64,000 nt of DNA from assembly GCF_025971925.1 (NCBI RefSeq), contig NZ_JAPDHV010000003.1:445558-509557 (forward strand), written 5' to 3'. Position numbers and translations under genes: made by a program. Numbering within the stretch: position 1 is the first letter of the stretch; each line of letters starts with the position of its first letter. The notes beneath the pieces are model-generated. The model was not told the origin of the DNA, did no database searches, and worked only from the letters and a program-made list of their open reading frames with translations. Below, one piece after another: positions 54,063-63,855 of the stretch. Origin of the DNA: Chryseobacterium oryctis (GTDB lineage Bacteria; Bacteroidota; Bacteroidia; Flavobacteriales; Weeksellaceae).

Positions 54063-54536
54063 ATGAAAAAAATCCCCAGAAGAGTTGTCACAGGAATAAA
54101 AAACGGAAAATCTGCAATTGTTGAAGACGAAATCGTAAAAAATACAGTCGAACATTTTCCAAATCTGATTATTTCAGATATTTGGAATACACAGCAAATT
54201 CCTGCAAGTTTAGATTTTGAAAATCCAATTCCGAACTTAGGTTTTCCACAAACCCCGAAAAACGGAACTTATTTCAGATACGTTTCCATTCCGCCAGATA
54301 AAGATTTAGGGGTCGAAATAAAAGAAGGAGAACCTCATCCGATGATGCACCAAACTCCCACTTTAGACTATATCATTATTCTTTCAGGAGAATTATATTT
54401 AATTATGGAAGAAGGCGAAACCCTTTTAAAGCCTGGAGATATCGTCATACAAAGAGGCACGAATCACGCATGGAGTAATCGTTCTGATGAACCTTGTATT
54501 CAGTTAGCCATTTTAATTGACGCAGAAAAAGATTAA
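54063..54536 (+). CDS. Cupin-domain protein
   Basis: 157 residues. The single cupin barrel (~60-150) carries HPMMHQTPTLDYIIILSGE and the second motif PGDIVIQRGTNHAWSN. The gene begins 3 bases after the oxidoreductase, so they form an operon. The substrate is unknown. Confidence 0.88.
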   Translation: MKKIPRRVVTGIKNGKSAIVEDEIVKNTVEHFPNLIISDIWNTQQIPASLDFENPIPNLGFPQTPKNGTYFRYVSIPPDKDLGVEIKEGEPHPMMHQTPTLDYIIILSGELYLIMEEGETLLKPGDIVIQRGTNHAWSNRSDEPCIQLAILIDAEKD

Positions 54537-54559
54537 ACTTTTATGTTTCTCATCAAATT

Positions 54560-55024
54560 TTATTGTAAGGCAGAAATTTCCGAGAGTTTCTGCCTTAATT
54601 TTTCAGGACTAAACTTTCCTTCGTGATATTCAATCAGATTTTGATTTTGATCTAAAATTATCCATAACGGATAAACAGGCTGGCTTTTATTTTTTGAAAA
54701 AGCTAGAACCAACTCATGGATTCCTGAATTTCCATTGGATAAATATCCGAATTTCTTTCCCTGAAAATAGATTTCATCTTTTGTTTTTTCTACTTCAAAG
54801 TTGATAAAATAAAAATTTTTGTTAATCATTTTAATTAAATCTTTATCCTTATTTACTTCAAAAGACTCAATCTTACAGACAGAGCACCAATCTGTATAAA
54901 TATGGATAATTACAGGTTTGGGAAGAGTTTTGTTCAGTATCTCAACTTCATAAAAAGTGCCCGTTTTTATCTGCGAAAGACAAAAACAAGGTATTAATAA
55001 TAAAATCAGAATTATACTTTTCAT
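54560..55024 (-). CDS. Periplasmic thioredoxin-like protein
   Basis: 154 residues. A signal peptide (~1-17, ending CLS/Q) precedes the thioredoxin-like domain with DWCSVCK (Cys47, Cys50). The start overlaps the stop of the TonB receptor by 4 bases (ATGA), so the genes are coupled. It may handle disulfides or metal delivery for the receptor substrate. Confidence 0.88.
   Translation of the reverse strand: MKSIILILLLIPCFCLSQIKTGTFYEVEILNKTLPKPVIIHIYTDWCSVCKIESFEVNKDKDLIKMINKNFYFINFEVEKTKDEIYFQGKKFGYLSNGNSGIHELVLAFSKNKSQPVYPLWIILDQNQNLIEYHEGKFSPEKLRQKLSEISALQ
54566..54604 (+). terminator. Terminator for the oxidoreductase-cupin operon, inside the opposing gene
   Basis: An 11-bp stem (TAAGGCAGAAA 54566-54576 with TTTCTGCCTTA 54587-54597) is followed by AATTTTT on the plus strand. 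It overlaps the last codons of the thioredoxin-like gene on the minus strand. Confidence 0.7.
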
Positions 55025-57090
55025 TTTAAAACATATTTCACCCCAAAAAAACCTCTGATTCCCTGCATTGGAGCATATCCGTATGTCGTATCAAAAGTAT
55101 AATGATTGGGATTATTAATGGGATCATCAACATATTTATCAAACGGATCAAATGGTCTCATAATAGGATTTTTCGGTGTGAAATTGAACAAATTTTTCAC
55201 TCCGCAATACACTTCAAACCCTGATTTGAAACTTTTTGAAACCTGAATATTGGCCAATGTATAAAACGGAGAATATTCAGGACGGTAATCGTTGGGTAAA
55301 ACAGGCAATCTCATTGGTCCGTAAAACTGTCCAGTAAAATCAATTGTTAAATTATTTTGAAATTTATAAGTCAAATTATAAGTTCCACTCCATTTTGGAG
55401 CATGAAGTTGCTGTACTTTATCTTGTTCCCCATCAAATTTTTGATAAACATCCAAATAAGTAACACCAAGATTTACACTTAAAGGAAAATTAAAAGTATA
55501 ATCCATATTCAATGAAGCACCTCTTGATATTCCATAACCATGAAGATTATCATAAATAATTTTGTCAGGTTCAGAATCAAAATCTCCAACTATTTTATTG
55601 CTGAAATAAGTATAAAACGCAGAAGCATCAAGATTTATCAGCTTATCTTTAACAGGAATTTTCCAAACATAGTTCAAATTTCCGTTGATTGATTTCTCAG
55701 GTTTTAAATCTGATTTTATCACCACTTCTCGAGAACCCGTTAAAGCAGCATGATCTTCTGTAAATAAATTCACAACCCTAAAACCTGTTCCGAAATTGAA
55801 ACGAAGCGTATGGTAAGGATTTGGCGAAAATTTCCATGCAAATCTGGGAGAATGTACAGAATGATGAATTTTATCATAATCAAACCTGTACCCTATCAAT
55901 AAAGTATTCTTTTCATTTATTTCCCATTGATCCTGAATAAAAGCTCCTAAAATTGGTGACTTCATAGGTTTATTTTCCAGTCCGTCGGACGATAAAGTTC
56001 CGGGAGTATTATCATCATAAAACATCTTCTTGAAAGTTAAACCTAAAATAAAATCATGTTTTCCTAACTTTTTGTCCCAATATGTTTGAAGAAAAGTTGT
56101 TTTTTGGGTTGCCTCAAACAAATTATTTCCATAAAAAGAATTTTGATCATGAAAATTATAAGAAAACTGGGTAATAATATTTTCTTTCAGAGGCCATTGA
56201 TACATCCCGAATGCTTCCACTCTGTTCGTATAAATACTTTCTCCATAAATCTCTTTACTTCCTCGATGAGATTTATCCCACTGCATTTCTCCCCCAAATC
56301 TGTCTTCATACAAATATCTTAATGCAAAACTCGCCTGTCGATTTTCTTTTCTCTGAAAATTCCATTTATTAAAGACAGAAATTCTGTTTTGTAAAGCTGC
56401 ATCTGTGAAGTTATCCTTATTTTGATCTATTTTTTTTTCAAAATTGAAATAATTCAGACTTAATAATGAAGCGACCTTTTTTCCAACGTTAAATTTCGTC
56501 GACAAATCCAGATTATTTTCAAACCAATTGCTTGTCATAAAATCGATACTTAATTTAGGAGCCGTCAATGCATTTTTTGTAATAATATTGATAACACCAC
56601 CCATTGCTTCCGAACCATAAATAGAAGAAGCAGGACCTTTTACTACTTCAATTCTATCAACCAAACTATTGGGAATTCCGCTCAAGCCATACACTGTTGA
56701 AAGCGAGCTTACAATAGGCATCCCATCTATTAAAATCATTGTGTATGGGCCTTCCAAACCATTGATATGAATATCTCCTGTATTACAAACCGAACAGTTA
56801 AGCTGAGGTTTTACCCCATTTATCATGGAAATTGCTTCAAAAATATTCGGAGTAGGATTTTTCTGGAAAAATTTTTGACTATAAATCTCCACCGCAACCG
56901 GACTTTTTGATTTGCTAATCGGTTTTATTGTTCCTGTAATCACAACATCATCTATCAATTTTGTTCTGACTTTATTTTTTGAAATTTTTATTGAATCAGT
57001 ACGCCCATTATCATTTAAACGCATAGAATCAGCCTCTTGCGAGTAACAATAGACTGAGAAAAAAATTAAAAAAAACAATATTCGCTTCAT
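55021..57090 (-). CDS. TonB-dependent outer-membrane receptor
   Basis: 689 residues from the ATG at 57090, which gives a Sec signal peptide ending at CYS/Q. The plug (~50-160) has NGLEGPYTMILIDGMPIV and VKGPASSIYGSEAMGGVINI, then a 22-strand β-barrel to a C-terminal VKYVLK. A CSVC pair in the plug (near residue 100) matches the CxxC of its partner thioredoxin-like gene, hinting at a metal or redox-linked substrate. The imported compound is not identifiable from sequence alone. Confidence 0.92.
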   Translation of the reverse strand: MKRILFFLIFFSVYCYSQEADSMRLNDNGRTDSIKISKNKVRTKLIDDVVITGTIKPISKSKSPVAVEIYSQKFFQKNPTPNIFEAISMINGVKPQLNCSVCNTGDIHINGLEGPYTMILIDGMPIVSSLSTVYGLSGIPNSLVDRIEVVKGPASSIYGSEAMGGVINIITKNALTAPKLSIDFMTSNWFENNLDLSTKFNVGKKVASLLSLNYFNFEKKIDQNKDNFTDAALQNRISVFNKWNFQRKENRQASFALRYLYEDRFGGEMQWDKSHRGSKEIYGESIYTNRVEAFGMYQWPLKENIITQFSYNFHDQNSFYGNNLFEATQKTTFLQTYWDKKLGKHDFILGLTFKKMFYDDNTPGTLSSDGLENKPMKSPILGAFIQDQWEINEKNTLLIGYRFDYDKIHHSVHSPRFAWKFSPNPYHTLRFNFGTGFRVVNLFTEDHAALTGSREVVIKSDLKPEKSINGNLNYVWKIPVKDKLINLDASAFYTYFSNKIVGDFDSEPDKIIYDNLHGYGISRGASLNMDYTFNFPLSVNLGVTYLDVYQKFDGEQDKVQQLHAPKWSGTYNLTYKFQNNLTIDFTGQFYGPMRLPVLPNDYRPEYSPFYTLANIQVSKSFKSGFEVYCGVKNLFNFTPKNPIMRPFDPFDKYVDDPINNPNHYTFDTTYGYAPMQGIRGFFGVKYVLK

Positions 57091-57182
57091 GAAATTAAAA
57101 TTGTTAGACAAAACTAACAATTATTTTTAGATACACAAAACCAATATCTAGATTTTGTAGAACCCAATTCATCAAAATTTAT

Positions 57183-57190
57183 TAAATTTG
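57183..57190 (+). promoter_or_regulatory. -7 promoter box of hmgA
   Basis: TAAATTTG, a consensus -7 box, lies 20 bases before the ATG. A TTTG at 57155-57158 is a possible -33 element at a slightly long spacing (24 bases). Confidence 0.5.
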
Positions 57191-57210
57191 AGGGAAATAT
57201 ATAGGTAAAA

Positions 57211-58377
57211 ATGAGATACAATCAAGCTGGGAATATTCCGCAAAAGAGGCATACCATTTTCAAATCGCCAGAAGACAAATTCTACTATGAACAACTTTTC
57301 GGAACTGAAGGTTTTCACGGTATTTCTTCTTTGCTGTATCATATTCACCGACCAACTCAAATAAAATCTATAGGAGAGCCAAAAGATGTTTCTCCGAAGA
57401 TTGTGATTGATAAAAACGTTACTCCGAGAATGTTTAAAGGGATGAATGTAACTCCCGAAGATGATTTCCTGGACAGCCGCAAAATTTTAATGGTAAACAA
57501 TGACCTGAAAATGGGATTGGCTAAACCCAGAAAATCTATGGACTACTTCTACAAAAATGCTGAGTGTGATGAACTATTATTCATTCATGAAGGAAACGGG
57601 ATCTTAAAAACATTCGTAGGAAATTTAGAATTTTCCAAAGGAGATTATCTTATTATTCCAAGAGGAACAATTTATCAAGTAGAATTGCAATCTGAAAACC
57701 CTGTATTATTTGTTTTAGAAAGTCATTCTCCAATTTATACTCCGAAAAGATATAGAAACGAGTTTGGACAACTTTTAGAACATTCTCCTTTTTGCGAAAG
57801 AGATATTATTGCTCCTACTTTTGTAGAACCCAAAGACGAAGTTGGAGAATTTTTAATCAAAGTAAAAAAAGAAAACCAAATCACCGATTTCATCTATGCA
57901 ACACATCCATTCGATGTTGTAGGCTGGGACGGTTATTTTTATCCATATAAATTCAATATCAAAAACTTCGAACCAATCACAGGAAGAGTGCACCAACCGC
58001 CTCCAGTACATCAAAATTTCGAAGCACACAACTTTGTGGTTTGTTCATTCTGTGCAAGAATGTATGACTATCATCCGGAAGCAATTCCTGCACCTTATAA
58101 TCATTCAAATATTGATTCTGATGAGGTTTTGTTCTATACAGAAGGTGATTTCATGAGCCGTAATCATATTGATGCAATGGATTTTACACTTCACCCTGGA
58201 GGAATTGTTCACGGACCACATCCGGGTGCAATGGAAAGAAGTATTGGACAAAAATTCACTGATGAATATGCAGTAATGGTTGACCCTTTCCGACCTTTAA
58301 AAATAACAGAAGAGGCATTAAAGGTAGAGGATACATCTTATAAAACATCTTGGTTGGAAGATTATTCACAACAATAA
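57211..58377 (+). CDS. hmgA: Homogentisate 1,2-dioxygenase
   Basis: 388 residues in the cupin fold. It contains HEGNGILKTFVGNLEFSKGD and the iron-site region GIVHGPHPGAMERS at ~330-343. It opens the homogentisate ring to maleylacetoacetate using Fe(II) and oxygen. It is the first gene of the tyrosine degradation cluster; the CoA-transferase follows 28 bases downstream. Confidence 0.95.
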   Translation: MRYNQAGNIPQKRHTIFKSPEDKFYYEQLFGTEGFHGISSLLYHIHRPTQIKSIGEPKDVSPKIVIDKNVTPRMFKGMNVTPEDDFLDSRKILMVNNDLKMGLAKPRKSMDYFYKNAECDELLFIHEGNGILKTFVGNLEFSKGDYLIIPRGTIYQVELQSENPVLFVLESHSPIYTPKRYRNEFGQLLEHSPFCERDIIAPTFVEPKDEVGEFLIKVKKENQITDFIYATHPFDVVGWDGYFYPYKFNIKNFEPITGRVHQPPPVHQNFEAHNFVVCSFCARMYDYHPEAIPAPYNHSNIDSDEVLFYTEGDFMSRNHIDAMDFTLHPGGIVHGPHPGAMERSIGQKFTDEYAVMVDPFRPLKITEEALKVEDTSYKTSWLEDYSQQ

Positions 58378-58405
58378 AAAAAATATTTCACATAAAAATT
58401 TCACT

Positions 58406-59680
58406 ATGTACAATTATATCAGTGCAGAAGAAGCTATATACACTATTAAAAGCGGAAATCGCGTATTTTTTCATGGGAGTGCATGTACTCCTAATTATCT
58501 AATTGACGAACTTGCAAGACAGGCGGATCGTTTGGAAAAGGTAGAAATGGTTTCCATTACTCAACAAGGAAATGTAGAAATTGCAAAACCCCAGTATAAA
58601 GATAAGTTCTTTGTTAATTCCTTATTTGTTTCCACTCCTGTTCGCGACGCTGTAAACTCAGACAGAGGAGATTTCGTTCCTGTTTTTTTAAGTGAAATTC
58701 CTATTCTTTTCAGAAAAAATATTTTACCATTAGATGTTGCTTTAATAACAGTTTCTCCTCCTGACAGACATGGTTTTTGTACATTAGGTACATCTGTAGA
58801 TATTGCCAGAGCTGCCGTTGACACAGCGAAAACAATAATTGCAATCGTAAATCCTTTAATGCCTAGAACACATGGAGACGGAATGATCCACGTCAGTAGA
58901 ATTCACAAGTTGGTATGGCACGAGGAAGAACTTCCTACTGTTGATTACGGATCAAAAGTAGGACCCGAAGAAATGCTTGTAGGAAAAAACGTTGCTGAAC
59001 TTATTGATGATAAATCTACCCTTCAAATGGGTATCGGAACAATTCCTGATGCTGTTCTAAAATGTCTGAACAATCATAAAGACCTTGGTGTACATACAGA
59101 AATGCTAAGTGACGGAGTTATTGATTTAATTAAAAACGATGTCATCAACAACAAATATAAAGGTTACAACGATAATAAAACCGTTACAAGTTTCTGTTTT
59201 GGGACAAGAAAACTTTACGATTATGTTGATGACAATACCGTCTTTTCGTTTGATGATGTAAGCACCGTAAACTTCCCAATCAATATCATGAAAAATAAAA
59301 AATTGGTTGCTATTAATTCTGCTATTGAAATTGATTTAACAGGACAGGTTTGTGCAGATTCTATCGGAACAATGCAATACAGTGGAATTGGAGGTCAAAT
59401 GGATTTTATGAGAGGTGCAGCACTAAGTGAAGACGGAAAACCGATTATTGCCATCACTTCAAGAACGAAAAAAGGAATTTCCAGAATTGTGCCTTATCTA
59501 AAACAAGGTGCAGGTGTTGTTACCACGAGAGGACACATTCATTATGTTGTAACCGAATACGGCACAGCGTACCTTTATGGAAAAAACCTTCGTCAAAGAG
59601 CTCAAGAATTAATTAAAATTGCTCATCCTGACGATAGAGAGATGCTTGAAAGGGCAGCTTTTGAAAGGTTCAAGCATTAA
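58406..59680 (+). CDS. Acetyl-CoA hydrolase/transferase family (CoA-transferase)
   Basis: 424 residues, the usual length for 4-hydroxybutyrate-type CoA-transferases. It has GIGTIPDAVL (~209-218), a HTEMLSDG segment with the candidate catalytic Glu232, and NSAIEIDLTGQVCADSIG (~304-321). The enzyme would form or exchange an acyl-CoA through a glutamyl-CoA intermediate. Position inside the homogentisate cluster suggests it activates a pathway product such as acetoacetate, though the family usually handles acetate or butyrate derivatives. Confidence 0.88.
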   Translation: MYNYISAEEAIYTIKSGNRVFFHGSACTPNYLIDELARQADRLEKVEMVSITQQGNVEIAKPQYKDKFFVNSLFVSTPVRDAVNSDRGDFVPVFLSEIPILFRKNILPLDVALITVSPPDRHGFCTLGTSVDIARAAVDTAKTIIAIVNPLMPRTHGDGMIHVSRIHKLVWHEEELPTVDYGSKVGPEEMLVGKNVAELIDDKSTLQMGIGTIPDAVLKCLNNHKDLGVHTEMLSDGVIDLIKNDVINNKYKGYNDNKTVTSFCFGTRKLYDYVDDNTVFSFDDVSTVNFPINIMKNKKLVAINSAIEIDLTGQVCADSIGTMQYSGIGGQMDFMRGAALSEDGKPIIAITSRTKKGISRIVPYLKQGAGVVTTRGHIHYVVTEYGTAYLYGKNLRQRAQELIKIAHPDDREMLERAAFERFKH

Positions 59681-59802
59681 ACAAATTTTCAGTATTTTTT
59701 TTATCAAAATATTATATTTGATTAAAAAAGTGTATATTTAATGTAAGGAAAACATCAAATCGGTAATATTACCTTTGATAAAGCCTTTCTAAAATTTGGA
59801 AA

Positions 59803-60597
59803 TTGAAGACGATATATAATTCTATTAGGGAAGAAATTGTAAAGCATTTTAAGGTAAAAAATTCAGTATTAGGAAATGTAAGCATTTGGAAAAGAAGCCA
59901 CTACATTATACTTTCCGAAATCATAAAAGCTGAATTATCTGAAGCTGAAGAATTAAAAGGAGGAAAAAAATTTGAGATAGGGAATACTATTTCCCATGTC
60001 ACCCTACAACGTTTTTTTGAAAATGATTATCAAGACAAAACGCATAATGACTTGCGTTTCTTGAAAACGTTGGATAAAATATGTATTTTTTTAGGCTATA
60101 AAGATTTGAATTCTTACATTCAATTTGTAAGAGAAAAGAAACAATTTGAAGAAGAATCCAATAATAATCATAACTCTTTTAAACAAATGGTTTATGATTA
60201 TTGCTCAACTGTTTTCAACTTTTACAAAGAGTTTCCAAACCATAAAACTGAGCTTTTTAAAGATCTGGTTTTTGAAGATTCTCCGTTTTTTGAAAGAGCA
60301 TCGTTGTTTAGTAAAGAACTTTGCGATAGAGATTTTCATTTGGTTACCAAAAACAATCGTTCAAACTATGAAGTTTTTGATATAAACATTGTAACAGATG
60401 AGCCAGACAAAAAAATCTTAGAATCTCAGGAGTTCTGGAATTTATTATTTAAAGTAGGTGAGACAGGTGAAGAACATTTTGTAAACCAATTAAACACTCA
60501 AATCTATTTTATAAAAAAAATTGGAGATACCTGGAAAATATGGGATAATTACAACCCTGATGCAGGGAGACTAAATAAAAAGAATGAACATTTATAA
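59803..60597 (+). CDS. Unknown protein with Bacteroidota-type N-terminal helical domain
   Basis: 264 residues from a TTG start; no ATG gives a better frame. The N-terminal ~110 residues follow a pattern I have seen in many Bacteroidota proteins: GNTISHVTLQRFF, then LRFLKTLDKICIFLGYKDLNSYI, a putative HTH-like helical domain. The C-terminal half (~125-260) looks like a SnoaL/NTF2-type α+β domain. A TACCTTTG box (59770-59777) overlapping the palindrome GGTAATATTACC (59762-59773) precedes it. It may regulate or sense a product of the cluster. Confidence 0.6.
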   Translation: MKTIYNSIREEIVKHFKVKNSVLGNVSIWKRSHYIILSEIIKAELSEAEELKGGKKFEIGNTISHVTLQRFFENDYQDKTHNDLRFLKTLDKICIFLGYKDLNSYIQFVREKKQFEEESNNNHNSFKQMVYDYCSTVFNFYKEFPNHKTELFKDLVFEDSPFFERASLFSKELCDRDFHLVTKNNRSNYEVFDINIVTDEPDKKILESQEFWNLLFKVGETGEEHFVNQLNTQIYFIKKIGDTWKIWDNYNPDAGRLNKKNEHL

Positions 60598-60600
60598 AGT

Positions 60601-60628
60601 GAAAGCCGTAGAAAATTCTACGGCTTTC
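60601..60628 (+). terminator. Hairpin after the 59803-60597 gene
   Basis: A perfect 13-bp stem (GAAAGCCGTAGAA with TTCTACGGCTTTC, 60601-60613 and 60616-60628) follows the stop directly. The T-run is poor (ATGTTTCG), so termination may be partial. Confidence 0.65.
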
Positions 60629-60830
60629 ATGTTTCGAAATATTTTTTTCTCATGTATTTGTTAATAACAAAGCTAATTAAGAAAATTACAAAATAATAAA
60701 CTTAAATACACTTAAATGAACATTTCTTTAAACTCATCCTAATTATATTTAATGATTATTTCCGATCCCTTTCTCTATTGCTAAGATTTTCGTAATTTGC
60801 GTACTTAGAAATAAAAGTAAAATAGAAAAT

Positions 60831-61961
60831 ATGTCAACACTTACATTTGCCGAAAAAATTGCTCAAGCAGAGAATTTTTTGCCAATAAATGGTACAGATT
60901 ACATTGAGTTTTATGTAGGAAATGCAAAACAGGCTGCTCACTATTACAAAACCGCTTTTGGTTTTCAATCTGTAGCTTACGCTGGTCCTGAAACAGGAGT
61001 AAGAGATCGTGCTTCGTATGTTCTTCAACAAGGAAAAATCAGACTAATCTTAACAACAGGTCTTAAATCTGATTCACCTATCAACGAACACGTAAAAAAA
61101 CATGGTGATGGAGTGAAAATTCTGGCACTTTGGGTAGATGATGCTTACAAAGCTTTTGAGGAAACTACAAAAAGAGGAGGGAAGCCTTATTTAGAGCCTG
61201 TAACTCTTACTGATGAGTATGGCGAAGTAAGAATGTCCGGAATTTACACTTACGGAGAAACTGTTCATATGTTTGTTGAAAGAAAAAATTATACAGGACC
61301 TTTTATGCCAGGTTATGAAAAATGGGAAAGCGACTATCAACCTGAAGAAACAGGTCTTTTATATGTTGACCATTGTGTAGGAAATGTAGACTGGGATCGT
61401 ATGCTACCTGTCGTTAAATGGTACGAAGATGTAATGGGATTTGTAAATATCCTTTCTTTTGATGACAAACAAATCAATACAGAATACTCTGCTTTGATGT
61501 CCAAAGTAATGTCAAACGGAAACGGATATGCAAAATTCCCTATTAATGAGCCTGCAGAAGGTAAAAAGAAATCTCAGGTAGAAGAATATCTTGATTTCTA
61601 CGAAGGTGAAGGTGTTCAGCATATTGCAGTAGCAACTAAAGATATTATCCACACTGTCACTGAACTGAAAAAGCGTGGTGTAGAGTTCCTTTCTGCTCCG
61701 CCTGAAGCATATTATGAAATGGTTCCTGAAAGAGTTGGCCATATTGATGAAGATCTTAAAAAACTTCAGGATTTAGGTATACTTATTGATCATGATGAAG
61801 AAGGATACTTATTACAGATTTTCACAAAGCCTGTAGAAGACCGCCCTACTCTCTTCTTCGAAATCATTGAAAGACACGGAGCCCAAAGTTTTGGAGCCGG
61901 TAATTTTAAAGCATTATTCGAAGCACTAGAAAGAGAGCAGGAAAGAAGAGGGAATCTTTAA
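60831..61961 (+). CDS. hppD: 4-hydroxyphenylpyruvate dioxygenase
   Basis: 376 residues, two vicinal-oxygen-chelate domains. The iron ligands are His181 (YVDHCVGN), His264 (GVQHIAVAT) and Glu344 (FFEIIERHG). The C-terminal gating helix GAGNFKALFEALEREQ closes the site. It converts 4-hydroxyphenylpyruvate to homogentisate, the substrate of HmgA. An independent terminator follows. Confidence 0.97.
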   Translation: MSTLTFAEKIAQAENFLPINGTDYIEFYVGNAKQAAHYYKTAFGFQSVAYAGPETGVRDRASYVLQQGKIRLILTTGLKSDSPINEHVKKHGDGVKILALWVDDAYKAFEETTKRGGKPYLEPVTLTDEYGEVRMSGIYTYGETVHMFVERKNYTGPFMPGYEKWESDYQPEETGLLYVDHCVGNVDWDRMLPVVKWYEDVMGFVNILSFDDKQINTEYSALMSKVMSNGNGYAKFPINEPAEGKKKSQVEEYLDFYEGEGVQHIAVATKDIIHTVTELKKRGVEFLSAPPEAYYEMVPERVGHIDEDLKKLQDLGILIDHDEEGYLLQIFTKPVEDRPTLFFEIIERHGAQSFGAGNFKALFEALEREQERRGNL

Positions 61962-61978
61962 TTTAAAATAAAATATTG

Positions 61979-62016
61979 AGTTTTGTCAGGATGGAAAGTC
62001 TTGACAAAACTTTTTT
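61979..62016 (+). terminator. Intrinsic terminator after hppD
   Basis: A stem of AGTTTTGTCA paired with TGACAAAACT (outer arms 61979-61988 and 62002-62011) is followed by a T-run. Confidence 0.85.
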
Positions 62017-62032
62017 ATAAAACACATTTATT

Positions 62033-62506
62033 ATGAAAAAAATTTTAATTGGACTTTTATTTATCGGAGCTGTTTTGGGAGTAAAAGCACAATACAGCAC
62101 TTTAGATCAAATCCTTACCAGACTTGAAGAAAGAAAGGGCATTAATCAAAATTTGACAGACGTAAATATTGACGGTAAAAAGTTTGTTTACATTAAAGAT
62201 GAGGCAGACCATACAGAAAGGGATTTTATTGTCATAAAAGGGAATAAAGCTACTTATGTAGAAGTTTTTGATGATAAAGCTACAGGAGAAAGCAGCTCAA
62301 ACGTTTTTTCAGGAGACATTATCAGAAATAAAAAAAATATCATTTCCTTACGTGCAGATATGCTGGAAAACAAAAAAGTTCCTATTCCGGTTACTAAAAC
62401 TCTGTTATTAACAACGCAAGATGATATTTTGTACCTCATCGATATCAATACAAAAGCCAGATGGATTGATGAAGCCTCATATTCTAAGGTTAAAAAAACA
62501 AAATAA
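62033..62506 (+). CDS. Secreted hypothetical protein
   Basis: 157 residues. Sec signal peptide with cleavage near VKA/Q (residue ~20). The mature part has no Cys and no recognised domain; it is mixed α/β with a VTKTLLLTTQDDILYLID stretch. It is the only gene in the cluster with no clear enzymatic role. Confidence 0.75.
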   Translation: MKKILIGLLFIGAVLGVKAQYSTLDQILTRLEERKGINQNLTDVNIDGKKFVYIKDEADHTERDFIVIKGNKATYVEVFDDKATGESSSNVFSGDIIRNKKNIISLRADMLENKKVPIPVTKTLLLTTQDDILYLIDINTKARWIDEASYSKVKKTK

Positions 62507-62607
62507 TATAGGAAATCGCTCATTTATTCTATTTAAATGGTAATTCTGATATTAAAAAACTAAAAATTTTTAACGGATTATTTTAATCCAAATTAAATTA
62601 TAAACTT

Positions 62608-63855
62608 ATGAAATCATTTGTAGAATATTCCTCAAATTCGGATTTTTCAATACACAATATTCCATTTGGAGTAGCTGTTTTTAACAAAGAATTTATAGGA
62701 TGTTGCACAAGAATCGGCGATCAGGTGGTAGACCTTGCAACGTTATATGACCTTGGTTATTTTGACGATATTGAAGGATTAGACGACAATGTTTTTGAAG
62801 CATATACATTAAACGAGTTTATCGAACTTGGAAAACCTGTAACAAATGCTGTTCGCCTAAAAATTCAGGAATTATTGCAGGAAGGTTCAGCTTTATCAAA
62901 GGATCAGAAAACTATTGAAGAAGCGTTTTATGATTTAGATAAAATAAAAATGATGATGCCTGTTCATGTTCCAAACTACACAGATTTTTACAGTAGCATT
63001 GAGCACGCAACAAACGTCGGAAAAATGTTCCGCGATCCAGCAAATGCTTTATTGCCAAACTGGAAACATTTACCTGTAGGTTATCACGGAAGAGCCTCAT
63101 CAATTGTAGTTTCCGGAACGGAAATTAATCGCCCGAAAGGTCAAATGAAACCTGCAGATGCAGAAAAACCAGTTTTTGGACCTTGTAAACAATTAGATTT
63201 TGAGCTAGAAATGGCTTTTATCATCAATAAAAATACCGAGATGGGAGAAAGTATTTCTACAAAAGACGCAGAAGATGCCATTTTTGGAATGGTTGTTTTC
63301 AACGATTGGTCTGCGAGAGATATTCAGTCTTGGGAATACGTTCCGCTTGGTCCGTTCTTGGCTAAAAATTTCGGTTCATCTATTTCTCCCTGGGTTGTAA
63401 CTCTTGAGGCTTTAGAACCGTTCAGAACAGCTTCTCCCGTGCAAGATCCTGAAGTTTTGGATTATTTAAAATTTGAAGGAGACAAAAATTATGATATCAA
63501 TCTTGAAGTATATCTAAAACCTGAAAATGGAGAAGACAATCTAATCTCAGAAAGCAACTACAAATTCATGTATTGGAATATGACTCAGCAATTGGCTCAT
63601 CATACAGTAAACGGATGTAATGTAGAAGTTGGTGATATGTATGCAAGTGGAACTATTTCCGGAAGTGACCCAAAATCTTTCGGTTCTATGCTTGAATTAA
63701 CATGGAGAGGACAAAATCCTATTCAGTTAAGCAACGGAGAAGAAAGAAAATTCATCAATGATAATGATACCGTAACTATGAAAGCATGGGCTGAAAAAGA
63801 TGGAATCAGAGTTGGATTTGGTGAGGTAAGTGGTAAAATTATTCCGGCGATTTAA
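62608..63855 (+). CDS. fahA: Fumarylacetoacetase
   Basis: 415 residues. N-terminal SH3-like part followed by the mixed β-roll with DFYSSIEHATNVGKMFRDP, YHGRASSIVVSG, FELEMAFII and FNDWSARDIQSWEYVPLGPF, which supply the metal and substrate contacts. It cleaves fumarylacetoacetate to fumarate and acetoacetate, the last step of tyrosine breakdown. The isomerase MaiA that feeds it is not in this window. The flavin reductase gene overlaps its stop by one base. Confidence 0.97.
   Translation: MKSFVEYSSNSDFSIHNIPFGVAVFNKEFIGCCTRIGDQVVDLATLYDLGYFDDIEGLDDNVFEAYTLNEFIELGKPVTNAVRLKIQELLQEGSALSKDQKTIEEAFYDLDKIKMMMPVHVPNYTDFYSSIEHATNVGKMFRDPANALLPNWKHLPVGYHGRASSIVVSGTEINRPKGQMKPADAEKPVFGPCKQLDFELEMAFIINKNTEMGESISTKDAEDAIFGMVVFNDWSARDIQSWEYVPLGPFLAKNFGSSISPWVVTLEALEPFRTASPVQDPEVLDYLKFEGDKNYDINLEVYLKPENGEDNLISESNYKFMYWNMTQQLAHHTVNGCNVEVGDMYASGTISGSDPKSFGSMLELTWRGQNPIQLSNGEERKFINDNDTVTMKAWAEKDGIRVGFGEVSGKIIPAI

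Noticed and set aside
55021..57090. Naming the TonB receptor as a copper, heme or cobalamin transporter
   Set aside because: The CSVC pair and thioredoxin partner are suggestive, but nothing in the sequence identifies the substrate.
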